The notes: generated by a model from the letters alone, not told the origin. A stretch of 40,010 nt of DNA from Acidothermaceae bacterium (GCA_025934355.1 JAICYF010000006.1:1-40010); one strand, 5' to 3'; shown: positions 24,514 through 33,442, counted from the stretch's first letter. A program made the numbers and translations.

Positions 24514-24992
24514 TCCTCCAAACGCGCGATCACGTCGTCCGGCGCTTGCTTGCCTTTTGCCTCGCCGTCGTAGACGACCGCTGGCGCGATGCTGCACGCG
24601 CCGAGGCAACGGGCGGTCAGCAGAGAGATCTGGTTGTCGGCGGTGGTTTGTTTCGGGCCGATTCCGAACCGGCTGCGTATCCGGTTGAGGATCATCGTCG
24701 AACCCTTGATGTGGCACGCCGTTCCGGTGCACACAACGCAGGTGTGCTCGCCTTGCGGCCTCAGGGTGAACAGCGAGTAGAACGTCGCGACTCCATACGC
24801 CTTGCTGAGCGGCACATGCAGGGAGGTCGACACATAGCGCAGTGCGTCGTCGTCGAGGTAGCCGAACGATTGCTGCACGGTGTGCAACACCTCGATCAGA
24901 GCGTCCGGTCGGTGGCCAAGCCGGAGCATCCTCGCATCGACGGCGCGCCAGCGCTTGTCGTCCGTCGGAGCTGCAGGTCGCGTGGTCAACAA
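24507..24992 (-). CDS. hoxE: Hydrogenase diaphorase accessory subunit HoxE
   Basis: A 161-residue NuoE-like subunit with a thioredoxin-fold [2Fe-2S] site: VCTGTACHIKG and ARCLGACSIAP provide four Cys. Helical N-terminus (ALIEVLHTVQQSFGYL; HVPLSKAYGVATFYSLFTLRP) is the family hallmark. The start is unusual, TTG 24992 (or TTG 24989), six bases after GGGAGG; ATG in ARMLRLGH would be shorter. First gene of the operon hoxE-F-U-Y-H-protease-hypA, divergent from hypF. HoxE, where present, suggests the enzyme may also use ferredoxin or flavodoxin; that is from cyanobacterial work. Confidence 0.92.
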   Translation of the reverse strand: MLTTRPAAPTDDKRWRAVDARMLRLGHRPDALIEVLHTVQQSFGYLDDDALRYVSTSLHVPLSKAYGVATFYSLFTLRPQGEHTCVVCTGTACHIKGSTMILNRIRSRFGIGPKQTTADNQISLLTARCLGACSIAPAVVYDGEAKGKQAPDDVIARLEEW

Positions 24993-25060
24993 ACCGGGCC
25001 TCCCTCGATAGGTCGCATCGCCATCGGGTCGAGCAAACCGCTGCCGGCAACACGGCACTA

Positions 25061-25074
25061 GGGACGAAGGTCCG
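25061..25074. promoter_or_regulatory. DosR/DevR-box-like palindrome 1
   Basis: GGGACGAAGGTCCG matches the DosR/DevR core GGGACTWWAGTCCC at 11 of 14 positions, with a GGAC-N4-GTCC palindrome intact. It lies 68-82 bp upstream of the hoxE start. Paired with a second box at 25120-25133. Confidence 0.5.
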
Positions 25075-25119
25075 CGCGCACCCGGCAGACGGCCCTTGGA
25101 TCTCTTCGCACCAGCCAGA

Positions 25120-25133
25120 TGGACGAAAGTCCC
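25120..25133. promoter_or_regulatory. DosR/DevR-box-like palindrome 2
   Basis: TGGACGAAAGTCCC matches the DosR/DevR core at 12 of 14 positions; the palindrome is GGAC-GAAA-GTCC. It is 76-90 bp upstream of hypF ATG and 59 bp from box 1, so each divergent operon has one box at a similar distance. Confidence 0.55.
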
Positions 25134-25181
25134 TACCGTTTGGGGCTCGCGGACCTGTGTTTCGGAGAGGTGCGTGGCAGA

Positions 25182-25215
25182 GCGTTGTGCACATGAATGC
25201 GTTGTGCGCATGAAT
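25182..25215 (+). repeat. 17-bp tandem duplication at the hypF start
   Basis: GCGTTGTGCACATGAAT (25182-25198) is followed directly by GCGTTGTGCGCATGAAT (25199-25215); one base differs. Because 17 is not a multiple of three, the two ATGs are in different frames. The second is the hypF start. Confidence 0.8.
25193..25213 (+). CDS. Possible 6-codon leader peptide ahead of hypF
   Basis: The ATG in the first copy of the 17-bp repeat reads ATG AAT GCG TTG TGC GCA TGA (MNALCA) and its stop overlaps the hypF ATG as ATGA. It could couple hypF translation to ribosomes from the first start, or be an accident of the duplication. No ribosome site was seen close to either ATG other than GGAGAGG about 20 bases upstream. 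Confidence 0.3.
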   Translation: MNALCA

Positions 25216-27585
25216 GACGACGAGGGTCTTGCCGGCGCCCTCGCGGTCGTCGTCGGCAGGCCCGCCGATGAGGCGGCTTGGCGGCTCGACGTGCGAGGCA
25301 CCGTGCAGGGCGTCGGCTTTCGACCCTTCGTGTACCGGGTGGCTACCGAGCTCGGACTGAACGGCTCGGTTCGCAACGCCGGCGGCCACGTGCTGATCGA
25401 GGCCGCGGGCGACCGAGCCGCGCTGACCGAGCTGGCTCGCCGGTTGGCCGCGGACGCACCGCCCCTGGCACGCGTTCGCGAGGTGGTCGTCGCAGAGCTC
25501 GCCGCCGTCCCTCGTCACGGGCCCTTTCGCATCGAGCGGAGCAACGAGACAGGCACGGTGGCGAACGAAGTGCCGCCGGACATCGCAGTGTGCGCCGACT
25601 GCCTCGCCGAACTCACAGATCCGACCGATCGCCGCTACCGCTATCCGTTCATCAACTGCACGAACTGCGGCCCGCGAGCCACCATCATCGACGAGCTTCC
25701 ATATGACCGGTCACGCACCGCGATGCGGGGATTTCCAATGTGCGCCGAATGCCGACGCGAGTATGAGGACCCGTGGAATCGGCGGTTTCACGCCGAGCCG
25801 ATCGCGTGCCCGGCGTGCGGTCCGGCCCTCAGCTGGTCTGGTGCGCGCCTAGGAAGTGACGCGCACGGGGACCGAGCGCTGGCGGTTGCCGTGGCGGCAC
25901 TGCGTCACGGCGGGCTCATCGCGCTAAAGGGCTTGGGCGGCTATCAGCTTGTCTGCGACGCCACGAACCACGACGTCGTGCAGCGACTGCGCGAAGCCAA
26001 GCATCGTGCGGTGAAACCACTCGCGGTCATGGTCGCCGATCTTCACGCCGCACGCGCGCTCGCAGTCCTCAACGGCGCCGAGCGGATGCTGCTCAGCTCG
26101 TCTTGCGCTCCCATCGTGCTCGCCCAATCGCGCGCGGGTTCCCCACTTGCGGCGGCGATCAATCCGGGAACTCGCCGGCTTGGCGTGTTCTTGCCGAACA
26201 CGCCGTTGCACCACCTGCTCATGACCGACGTCGGGCGTCCGCTGGTTGTGACGAGCGGCAATCTGGCCGACGAGCCGATGGCGATCGACGACGACGCCGC
26301 GGGCCTTGCGCTCTCCGACATCGTCGACGGTTTTCTGACCCACGACCGACCGATCAGAAACCGTTACGACGACTCGGTGATCCACGTCGTGGAGGGCGAG
26401 CCGCGGATGATCCGGCGCGCGCGTGGTTACGCGCCGGCGCCGCGCGCACTGCCGGTTGCCTCGGGGGTTCCATTGCTCGCCGTGGGCGCGGAGTTGAAAC
26501 ACACGTTCACGCTCGCCGCCGACGGGCGCGCCGTGGTGTCGCCGCACATTGGCGACCTTGAGAACGCCGAGGCGTACGGGGCATTCACCACCTCGGTGCG
26601 GCGACTAAGCGCCCTGGTGGGGATCACGCCGCAGGTAGTCGTGCACGACTACCACCCGTCTTACCTGTCGACCCAATACGCGCGTGGCTGGGACGTCGGC
26701 AAGCGGATGGAGGTGCAGCACCATCACGCTCACGTGGCGGCCAGCGCCGCGGAGTTCGGCGTCGACCGTCCGTTTATCGGCGTCGCCTACGACGGGCTTG
26801 GCATGGGCGACGACGGAACGCTTTGGGGCGGCGAGGTGCTCATCGCCGACCTTCAGCGATACCGCCGGATAGGCCGGTTCTCCCTGGCGCCGTTGCCCGG
26901 TGGCGCGGTGGCAGTCAAACGCCCGGTGCGCATGGCACTCGCGTACCTGTTGGGCGGCGAGACCTTTGACCTGCCCGCAGAACGACGCAACGGCAGCGGC
27001 GAGCTCTGGGGGGCGGCTCGTGAGGTGTTGGCGCGCGTCGACGAGCGGGAGTTCGCCGTCGTCGGCAAGCTCATCGCCGCTCGGCTGAACTGCCCGCCCG
27101 CGTCGAGCGCGGGTCGGCTGTTCGATGCCGTCGCCAGTCTGCTCGGGTTGCGCGACGAGACCACATTCGAAGGTGAAGCGGCGATCGCGCTCGAGGAAGT
27201 CGCATCGGCCGATGACTGCGGCGAACTGCCATGGACCTTGCGCAACGTCCAGGGTCTTTGGGTTTACGACGTCCGACCCACGCTGTCGGCGGTCGTTGAC
27301 TCCGTTCGCGGCGAAGTGCCGGCCAGCGTCACGGCCGCTCGGTTCCAAGCGACGGTCGTGGCCGTGACGGCGGCCTTCTGCGACGCCGCGCGAACGTCCA
27401 CCGGCATCAACGAGGTGTGCCTCGGCGGCGGCGTGTTCCAAAACCGCAAGGTCGCGGACGACGTCAGGTCGACGCTGAGCGCGGACGGCTTTGACGTTTA
27501 CCTCGGCAGGGAGATCCCCGTCAACGACGGCGGAATCAGCTTCGGACAGGCCGCGATCGCGGCCGCTCGCACGGCACGGAGATGA
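25210..27585 (+). CDS. hypF: Carbamoyltransferase HypF
   Basis: A 791-residue enzyme that turns carbamoyl phosphate into the cyanide ligands of the [NiFe] centre, together with HypE. Domains in order: acylphosphatase (LDVRGTVQGVGFRPFVYRVA), two zinc fingers (CADCLAEL with NCTNCGPRAT; CAECRREYED with IACPACGPAL), YrdC-like domain (GLIALKGLGGYQLVCDATN), and a Kae1-like carbamoyltransferase domain (QHHHAHVAASAAEFGV; VCLGGGVFQNRKV). Start ATG 25210. The frame remains open upstream to 25096, but that covers the DosR-like boxes. First gene of hypF-C-D-E. Confidence 0.95.
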   Translation: MNDDEGLAGALAVVVGRPADEAAWRLDVRGTVQGVGFRPFVYRVATELGLNGSVRNAGGHVLIEAAGDRAALTELARRLAADAPPLARVREVVVAELAAVPRHGPFRIERSNETGTVANEVPPDIAVCADCLAELTDPTDRRYRYPFINCTNCGPRATIIDELPYDRSRTAMRGFPMCAECRREYEDPWNRRFHAEPIACPACGPALSWSGARLGSDAHGDRALAVAVAALRHGGLIALKGLGGYQLVCDATNHDVVQRLREAKHRAVKPLAVMVADLHAARALAVLNGAERMLLSSSCAPIVLAQSRAGSPLAAAINPGTRRLGVFLPNTPLHHLLMTDVGRPLVVTSGNLADEPMAIDDDAAGLALSDIVDGFLTHDRPIRNRYDDSVIHVVEGEPRMIRRARGYAPAPRALPVASGVPLLAVGAELKHTFTLAADGRAVVSPHIGDLENAEAYGAFTTSVRRLSALVGITPQVVVHDYHPSYLSTQYARGWDVGKRMEVQHHHAHVAASAAEFGVDRPFIGVAYDGLGMGDDGTLWGGEVLIADLQRYRRIGRFSLAPLPGGAVAVKRPVRMALAYLLGGETFDLPAERRNGSGELWGAAREVLARVDEREFAVVGKLIAARLNCPPASSAGRLFDAVASLLGLRDETTFEGEAAIALEEVASADDCGELPWTLRNVQGLWVYDVRPTLSAVVDSVRGEVPASVTAARFQATVVAVTAAFCDAARTSTGINEVCLGGGVFQNRKVADDVRSTLSADGFDVYLGREIPVNDGGISFGQAAIAAARTARR

Positions 27586-27876
27586 ATGCGGATGTGTCTT
27601 GGGATACCGGGTCGGGTGACCTCCGTCGTGGACGACGCGGGCCTGCGCACCGGGGTTGTCGACTTCGGCGGTGTGCGTCGAGAAGTCTGCCTCGCTTACG
27701 TGCCGGACGCTGCGGTCGGCGACTACGTGGTCGTGCACGTCGGGTTTGCCATCAGTCGGCTCGATGAAGACGTGGCGCTGCGCACACTGGAAATCATCGC
27801 CGCGATGCCGGGGGCGATGGAGCAGGAACTCGGGCCGGCCGGGAACAGCGGCGCCCCGATCGGAGGTGCGGCGTGA
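27586..27876 (+). CDS. hypC: Hydrogenase assembly chaperone HypC
   Basis: A 96-residue chaperone, likely in complex with HypD, that brings the Fe(CN)2CO unit to HoxH. The essential Cys follows the second Met in MCLGIPGRV; a start at ATG 27592 rather than 27586 would put it at position 2, as in other HypC proteins. The fold is the usual small beta-barrel ([29 protein letters not shown]). It begins 1 base after the hypF stop and ends overlapping the hypD GTG as GTGA. Confidence 0.93.
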   Translation: MRMCLGIPGRVTSVVDDAGLRTGVVDFGGVRREVCLAYVPDAAVGDYVVVHVGFAISRLDEDVALRTLEIIAAMPGAMEQELGPAGNSGAPIGGAA

Positions 27877-28994
27877 AATACGTCGAGGAGTACCGCGACC
27901 CGCAACTCGCTCATCAACTGCTTGAGCAGATCCACGCGGTCACGACGAAGCCGTGGAATCTGATGGAGGTGTGCGGCGGCCAGACGAACACGATTGTGCG
28001 GCAAGGCATTGACGACGTGTTGCCGGCCGGCCTTCGGATGGTGCACGGCCCGGGCTGCCCAGTTTGCGTCACGCCACTGGAGATGGTCGACAAGGCGTGC
28101 GCCATCGCGACCCGGCCTGAGGTCACGTTCACCAGTTACGGCGACATGTTGCGGGTGCCCGGGTCACACAGCGACCTGCTTTCGCTGAAGGCTCGCGGCG
28201 CCGATGTCCGGGTCGTCTACTCCCCCATGGAGGCGGTGCGCATCGCCCGCGAAGACCCGAGCCGCGAGGTCGTGTTTTTCGCGGTTGGTTTTGAGACAAC
28301 CGCACCAGCAAACGCGATGGCGGTGATCCGCGCCCGCGAGCTCGGCTTGACGAACTTCAGCATTCTGGTGAGCCATGTTCTGGTGCCGCCGGCGATGACG
28401 TCGATCCTTGACGACGAGGACTGCGAGATCGACGCGTTTCTTGCCGCCGGGCATGTGTGCGCGGTGATGGGCTGGCGTGAATACGAGCCGATAGCGGCGC
28501 AGTACCGGGTGCCGATCGTGGTGACCGGGTTCGAGCCGCTCGATTTGCTGGAAGGAATCCTGATGGCGGTTCGCCAGCTCGAAACCGGTCGTGCCGAGGT
28601 CGAGAACCAATACATCCGTGCGGTTCGCCGCAATGGAAATGAGCACGCGCAAGACGCGATCCGAACCGTCTTTCGGGTTGATGACCGCACCTGGCGTGGC
28701 GTGGGTCAGATCCCGGGCAGCGGTCTTGAGCTCGCCGCTGACTTCGCGGAATTCGACGCGGCCAGGCGGTTCGCGGTCGACGGCATCGAGACCCTGGAGA
28801 ATCCGGCGTGCATCGCCGGATCGATCTTGCGTGGCACCAAACTGCCGACCGACTGCCCGATGTACGGCATCGCGTGCACGCCGCGCTCGCCGCTCGGCGC
28901 GCCAATGGTTTCAAGCGAAGGAACATGCGCCGCGTTCTTCAATGCCGGACGGGTGGCCGAAGCGACGCCGGCGACCGTAGGGAGCATGACATGA
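27873..28994 (+). CDS. hypD: Hydrogenase formation protein HypD
   Basis: A 373-residue Fe-S scaffold on which the Fe(CN)2CO group is built with HypC and HypE. Family motifs: [15 protein letters not shown] (catalytic Cys), [11 protein letters not shown], a [10 protein letters not shown] segment, [13 protein letters not shown] and the C-terminal cluster region with CAGS-like [24 protein letters not shown]. Length is normal. Start is GTG 27873 overlapping hypC; stop overlaps hypE as ATGA. Confidence 0.95.
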   Translation: MKYVEEYRDPQLAHQLLEQIHAVTTKPWNLMEVCGGQTNTIVRQGIDDVLPAGLRMVHGPGCPVCVTPLEMVDKACAIATRPEVTFTSYGDMLRVPGSHSDLLSLKARGADVRVVYSPMEAVRIAREDPSREVVFFAVGFETTAPANAMAVIRARELGLTNFSILVSHVLVPPAMTSILDDEDCEIDAFLAAGHVCAVMGWREYEPIAAQYRVPIVVTGFEPLDLLEGILMAVRQLETGRAEVENQYIRAVRRNGNEHAQDAIRTVFRVDDRTWRGVGQIPGSGLELAADFAEFDAARRFAVDGIETLENPACIAGSILRGTKLPTDCPMYGIACTPRSPLGAPMVSSEGTCAAFFNAGRVAEATPATVGSMT

Positions 28995-30073
28995 CTACCA
29001 CCGACCTCCCCCGCGAGGCAGCCGGATTCAACGGCGCCAACTGTCCGGTGCCGCACGCTGAAGCTGAGCGGGTGCTACTTGGTCACGGTTCTGGTGGCTT
29101 GCTCTCGGCTGAGTTGCTGCGTGACGTCATCATTCCCGCGCTCGGGTCAGCGGCTCCGAGTGGCGCCCTCGAAGACGGCGCGGTCGTTCACGTGTCATCG
29201 CAAGACCTGGTGCTGAGCACCGACTCGTTTGTCGTCAGTCCGCTGTTCTTCGCCGGTGGAGACATCGGCACGCTCGCGGTTCACGGCACGGTGAACGACC
29301 TGGCGATGATGGGTGCGATGCCGGTGGCGTTGACTGTCGCATTCGTGATCGAAGAAGGCTTTCCCATCGCCGACTTGCGCCGGGTCTGCATGTCGATCGG
29401 CGATGCCGCCTCGGCCGCCGGGGTACCCGTCGTCACTGGCGACACCAAGGTGGTCGGGAAGGGCGCGGCCGACGGATTGTTCGTGACGACCACCGGGTTG
29501 GGCCATCGGCTGCCTGGGTTGACACCGAGTGCCGAGCGGGCGAAAGTCGGCGACGTCGTCATCGTGTCAGCACCGATTGGCGCGCACGGCACGACCATTC
29601 TCAGCACTCGCGCAGGGCTGGAGTTCGAGGCTGACATCGTTTCTGACACCCGTCCGCTGCACTGGCTGGTCGCCACGATGGCGACGGCCGCCAGTCATGC
29701 GATTCACGTCTTGCGTGATCCCACTCGCGGCGGAGTCGCGTCGACGCTGAATGAGATAGCGCAAAGCTCGGACGTGCGGATTCGCTTGGAGGAGGCGGCA
29801 ATTCCGATTCCGGCAGCGGTTGGCGCGGTGTGCGAAATGCTCGGGCTCGATCCGTTGCACGTCGCGAACGAGGGGTGTCTGCTCGCTGTCGTGAGCCCCG
29901 ACGCAGCGGATCGGGTGCTCGCCGCCATGCGCACCCTGCGTGCCGGTCAGGATGCGCGGGTGATCGGTGAGGTGATCGATGGCAGCGGTCCGCGCGTCGT
30001 CATGCACACCAGGATCGGCTCGAATCGGATCGTCGACATGTTGATCGGCGAGCAGCTTCCCCGGATCTGTTAG
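28991..30073 (+). CDS. hypE: Carbamoyl-dehydratase HypE
   Basis: A 360-residue PurM-like ATP-dependent enzyme that dehydrates the carbamoyl group on its C-terminal Cys to a cyanide donor. Seen: [12 protein letters not shown] at the N-terminus, [20 protein letters not shown] and [40 protein letters not shown], and the C-terminal PRIC whose final Cys is the acceptor. Start ATG 28991 overlaps hypD. The stop (TAG 30071-30073) shares bases with the opposing operon's stop. No hypA or hypB follow. Confidence 0.95.
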   Translation: MTTTDLPREAAGFNGANCPVPHAEAERVLLGHGSGGLLSAELLRDVIIPALGSAAPSGALEDGAVVHVSSQDLVLSTDSFVVSPLFFAGGDIGTLAVHGTVNDLAMMGAMPVALTVAFVIEEGFPIADLRRVCMSIGDAASAAGVPVVTGDTKVVGKGAADGLFVTTTGLGHRLPGLTPSAERAKVGDVVIVSAPIGAHGTTILSTRAGLEFEADIVSDTRPLHWLVATMATAASHAIHVLRDPTRGGVASTLNEIAQSSDVRIRLEEAAIPIPAAVGAVCEMLGLDPLHVANEGCLLAVVSPDAADRVLAAMRTLRAGQDARVIGEVIDGSGPRVVMHTRIGSNRIVDMLIGEQLPRIC

Positions 30074-31509
30074 GCGGAGCGAGTCGCCGCCGTTCGGCAA
30101 TCGCCGCAGCGACCGTCTTCGGGCACCCGCACGCCGACGTCCGCCAGCCGCGCCATCAGTCCGGGAGCGGCCAACCGCGCGCCGCACACGACGCACCGGC
30201 GAAGGCTGGTTGACACGAGTTCTCGCGCGACATGCAAGTCGGCTGGTTGCACACCTCGGCGCAGCGTCAACGCATGCTCGGGACAGCGGATCACACAGCT
30301 TCCGCAGGCCGCACATCTCGCGTGGGCGAATGACAACGTCCAGGACGACGGCCACTCGGTCGCCTTCAGCGCCCCGGTCGGGCAATGTTCGGCGCATAGC
30401 CCGCAGGCCGTGCAGGATTGATCGGCGCAGGTGACGACACCAAGGGGCGCCCGCTCAGAGGCGATGAACGTGCGTGCCGACGGCGGAAAGTTGACAAGCG
30501 CATCTTCCGTGCCGGCGGGCTCTCGAAGAACAAGCGCGGACGACGACGGCGTCGAGGGAAGGCCGGCAGCCAATGCGGCGAGCAGTCGCGGCGTCGGATC
30601 GCCAGGGCCCCATGCGTCGCCGGCCGCGCCACACGACGTGACGGTCACTTGAGCCGCCCCGCGCGACAGCGGTTGCAGGATCCACGCTGGCGTGAGCGCC
30701 CGCACGCACGGCACGCGCAGCCGCAGCCACGCGGTGCTCGGTTGAGGTCTCGGTGGATCGGCGACGTCGGAGCAACTCCACCAAATGCCAACGGGCAGAC
30801 CGACTTCGCGCGCGCCAACGAGCACATGCTGCACGAAGGACTCCCATATTTGACGCGGCATCGTCGGAGTCTCAAGCAGATCCCGTGGGCAGGCGAGCAC
30901 GCACGCGCCGCAACCGTCGCACGCGCTCGCGTTGACTCTGGGGACGCCGTCGTCCATGAGAAGCGCGGATGTCGGGCACGCTTCGACGCACAGCCGACAC
31001 CCCGCGCTGACGCAGCAACGCTCGCCGACTAGGCGTGGTGTCGGACGTTGTTCACGGAGCCTGCCGGTCAACACCGCACGGCGACTGACGCCGCCAGCGG
31101 TCGGCGTGAAACCGTTCAAAATCGCCGCGACGGAAGAACCGACGAGTGCGGCGGACGACGCAGTGGCGGCGGCTAGCTTGGCCCATTGCCCGACATCGTC
31201 AGAATGCAGGTCTGTGGGGTCGATGATGACGATGCGCGCGGCCACCGCCGACGACTCGTTGACTCGGTCGCGCAGACGCACGGCACGCGGATGGCCGCGA
31301 TGCGACCGGCACGGCAGCAAGACGACGAAGTCGTCGGCGTGCTCGCGCAACGCCCCGAACAGGGCCCGTGAGCCGGTGCACAGGTCTTTCACCGTCTGCG
31401 ACGACGCTCTGGGCGCGAGGTGGCGCAGGTACTCACGCGGCGAGGGCGAAGACCCCGGTTCGTGGCCGTCGCACACCAAGATGACGACCCGCTCGCCGGT
31501 TTGAGCCAT
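30070..31509 (-). CDS. Multi-cluster Fe-S protein of the molybdoenzyme operon
   Basis: A 479-residue cytoplasmic protein. Residues 1-~180 are an unrecognised domain (ERVVILVCDGHEPGSSP; a Cys in VVLLPCRSH; SSVAAILNGFTP). Then come two ferredoxin-type sites (CRLCVEACPTSAL; CDGCGACVLACP), a middle region like the methyl-viologen-reducing hydrogenase delta domain (VPCVRALTPAWILQPLSRGA), two more sites near residues 370-430 (CTACGLCAEHCP; CAACGSCVIRCP) and a zinc-ribbon-like end (CVVCGARL; CGDC). Up to four [4Fe-4S] clusters are predicted, suggesting an electron-transfer hub. ATG 31509 overlaps the torD-like stop as TAATG. Last gene of the operon; its stop overlaps that of hypE. Function is inferred, not recognised. 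Confidence 0.7.
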   Translation of the reverse strand: MAQTGERVVILVCDGHEPGSSPSPREYLRHLAPRASSQTVKDLCTGSRALFGALREHADDFVVLLPCRSHRGHPRAVRLRDRVNESSAVAARIVIIDPTDLHSDDVGQWAKLAAATASSAALVGSSVAAILNGFTPTAGGVSRRAVLTGRLREQRPTPRLVGERCCVSAGCRLCVEACPTSALLMDDGVPRVNASACDGCGACVLACPRDLLETPTMPRQIWESFVQHVLVGAREVGLPVGIWWSCSDVADPPRPQPSTAWLRLRVPCVRALTPAWILQPLSRGAAQVTVTSCGAAGDAWGPGDPTPRLLAALAAGLPSTPSSSALVLREPAGTEDALVNFPPSARTFIASERAPLGVVTCADQSCTACGLCAEHCPTGALKATEWPSSWTLSFAHARCAACGSCVIRCPEHALTLRRGVQPADLHVARELVSTSLRRCVVCGARLAAPGLMARLADVGVRVPEDGRCGDCRTAATRSA

Positions 31510-32162
31510 TATGAATGCGCGGCCCGGGCGTCGACGTGGTGAGCGAGCGCGTCGATCCAGCAGGGTGTCAGTTCCGCGAGCGCCTGGTAGTACGGGTGCC
31601 TTGCCGCCGTCTGAACGGCGGCGCAAAAGCGCGGCACCCACCGAGCGAGATGCTCGGTGATCAGCGCATGGGCGACGGCGGGTCCGCGATTTCGCTCAAG
31701 GCACCACGTCAGCGCCTCGGTCTCCACGACGAGGTGGTCGGGCAACTCCCCCGGGTGGGGTCGCATCGTGAGACCGGCTCGGTGGTACAGGTTGAGCACA
31801 GCGCCTGCGGCCGATCCCATCATGATGCCGCGTTCCGGCGGAGCGTCGTCCATCCACATTGACTCGTAGGGCGGGCACGGCACGCGGCCCGGACCGACAA
31901 ACAACCGTTCGTGTTCGTCCGCGAGACCTGGTGTGTCGGTCGCCATCGCGAGCGCGATGATTTTCTCCGGGTCGATCCCAAGTCGAACCGCCGCCGCGAC
32001 CGCCGCGGCGCTCGCCGGATCGGACCGCTGTTCTCGGCTCGCCTGCACGAGCGGCGACCCGGCCGCGGGCTCGTCGAACGGGTCAGACCACCACTCGGCC
32101 AGCAGTTGCGCCGTGGCCCAGATTGGAAAGGTCTCAGGCAACATGGGAGAAGCCGTTGTCAC
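31509..32162 (-). CDS. TorD/DmsD-family molybdoenzyme chaperone
   Basis: A 217-residue cytoplasmic chaperone that holds the catalytic subunit until cofactor insertion and Tat export. Family sign: EHERLFVGPGRVPCPPYESM near residue 83, followed by the helical NLYHRAGLTM, HPGELPDHLVVETEALTW and WVPRFCAAVQTAARHPYYQA. Start GTG 32162 overlaps the NrfD gene as GTGA. Its presence supports a Tat-exported cofactor-bearing partner, which is the molybdopterin protein at the head of the operon. Confidence 0.88.
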   Translation of the reverse strand: MTTASPMLPETFPIWATAQLLAEWWSDPFDEPAAGSPLVQASREQRSDPASAAAVAAAVRLGIDPEKIIALAMATDTPGLADEHERLFVGPGRVPCPPYESMWMDDAPPERGIMMGSAAGAVLNLYHRAGLTMRPHPGELPDHLVVETEALTWCLERNRGPAVAHALITEHLARWVPRFCAAVQTAARHPYYQALAELTPCWIDALAHHVDARAAHS

Positions 32163-33442
32163 GTGAGGACCTTCCGTGGTTCGGGGATAGGCGACTCAAC
32201 GGTGATCCCCGGCACCGGATGTGACTCGGTCGGCCGCGAGAGCACCTTCAGTCGGCGGTAGCCGACCGTGATGAACGCAGCCAACAAGGCGAACATCCCA
32301 ACGACGATCGCGATCTCGACCCAGGTCGGGTGATAGCCGCCGGTGTACACGAATGATGACTTGTCGCTTTGGTATGAGCCCTTTGCGATGCCGGGAGGCA
32401 GTTGGATGATGGGTCGCACAAGCCCGCCGACAACGAGCTCGATGCGGTAGGCGTAGACACCCACCATGGCGAGCAACGCGGCCAGCGCGACGAGCGCGCG
32501 AGACGCGCGAAGTCGCGGTGTCATAAGCAGCACGAGCGGCGCGACACCGCCGACGATCCACTCCAGCCAGAAGACCGTTTGCCACGACCCGCCAGGCAAG
32601 ATGAGATTCAACGCGGCGCGCTCACGCGGGACGTTTCCCCACAAGATCGTGATGTAGTCGCATGCGACAAGGAACAGGTCGACAAACAAGCTCACCACGA
32701 GCAGATTTGAGACAACCCGCCAGGTCTGCTCCGGCACCCGGACGTGAGCGAACCGTTGTGCGGCAATCGCGGCGACCGCCACCAACGCGGTGCCTGACAG
32801 GATCGCTGATGTGACGAACAACGGCGCCATCAACGCCGTGTTCCACCACGTGCGGGCGATTTGCAGCCCGAAGATCCATGCGGTGATGGAGTGAAGCAGC
32901 ACAGCGGTCGGCAGGCCGATGTAGGCGAGCACCCGCACGGTCTTCGCCAGCCCCGTCGGTGACGTGTCGCGGCGATGCAGCACAGTGAGGTCGACAGCGG
33001 CGAACAAGAAGTACGTCGCGATGATCCCGACGTCCCAGATCAACGGCGACTGCCAGTGTGGATACGCGACCAGGTTGAGGATCCGGTCGGGCCTTCCGAG
33101 ATCTGGGATGATCATCAACCCAGCGCATGTGATCGACGCCAACGCCGTCAGCACGCCGAGTTTCGACAGCGGCTTCAACGACTGGACGCCGAACACTTCG
33201 GCCGCCGACGCGACGATGAGCCCGCCGGCAGACAGACCGACGAAGAACGCGAAGGTGACGATGTAAGCGCCCCACGACACGACGTCCCTCATGCCGGTGA
33301 CGCGCAGGCCTTGCGTCAGCTGATAAATCCAGGTTCCCAATCCGAGTGCGACAAGAAGCCCGAGCAGCGCCGACCACGCCTCGAGTCTGCGCAGAGCCGC
33401 CTTCGGATGACGCGCGTGTGCAGCAGCCGTCATGCCCATCAC
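32159..33442 (-). CDS. nrfD: NrfD/PsrC-type quinone-interacting membrane subunit
   Basis: A 427-residue integral membrane protein with about ten helices. It shows the N-terminal YQLTQGLRVTGMRDVVSWGA, GLSAGGLIVAS, the PDLGRPDRILNLVAYPHWQS stretch typical of the family, PTAVLLHSITAWIFGLQIAR and a C-terminal KGSYQSDKSSFVYTGGYHPT outside loop. NrfD-type anchors exchange electrons between the quinone pool and an outer Fe-S subunit without heme. GTG 33442 overlaps the ferredoxin stop as GTGA. Confidence 0.9.
   Translation of the reverse strand: MMGMTAAAHARHPKAALRRLEAWSALLGLLVALGLGTWIYQLTQGLRVTGMRDVVSWGAYIVTFAFFVGLSAGGLIVASAAEVFGVQSLKPLSKLGVLTALASITCAGLMIIPDLGRPDRILNLVAYPHWQSPLIWDVGIIATYFLFAAVDLTVLHRRDTSPTGLAKTVRVLAYIGLPTAVLLHSITAWIFGLQIARTWWNTALMAPLFVTSAILSGTALVAVAAIAAQRFAHVRVPEQTWRVVSNLLVVSLFVDLFLVACDYITILWGNVPRERAALNLILPGGSWQTVFWLEWIVGGVAPLVLLMTPRLRASRALVALAALLAMVGVYAYRIELVVGGLVRPIIQLPPGIAKGSYQSDKSSFVYTGGYHPTWVEIAIVVGMFALLAAFITVGYRRLKVLSRPTESHPVPGITVESPIPEPRKVLT

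Noticed and set aside
24514-25518. N-terminal 330-residue extension of HoxF in the same frame
   Set aside because: It overlaps hoxE, which is clearly coding in another frame, and the promoter region; true start is near 24513.
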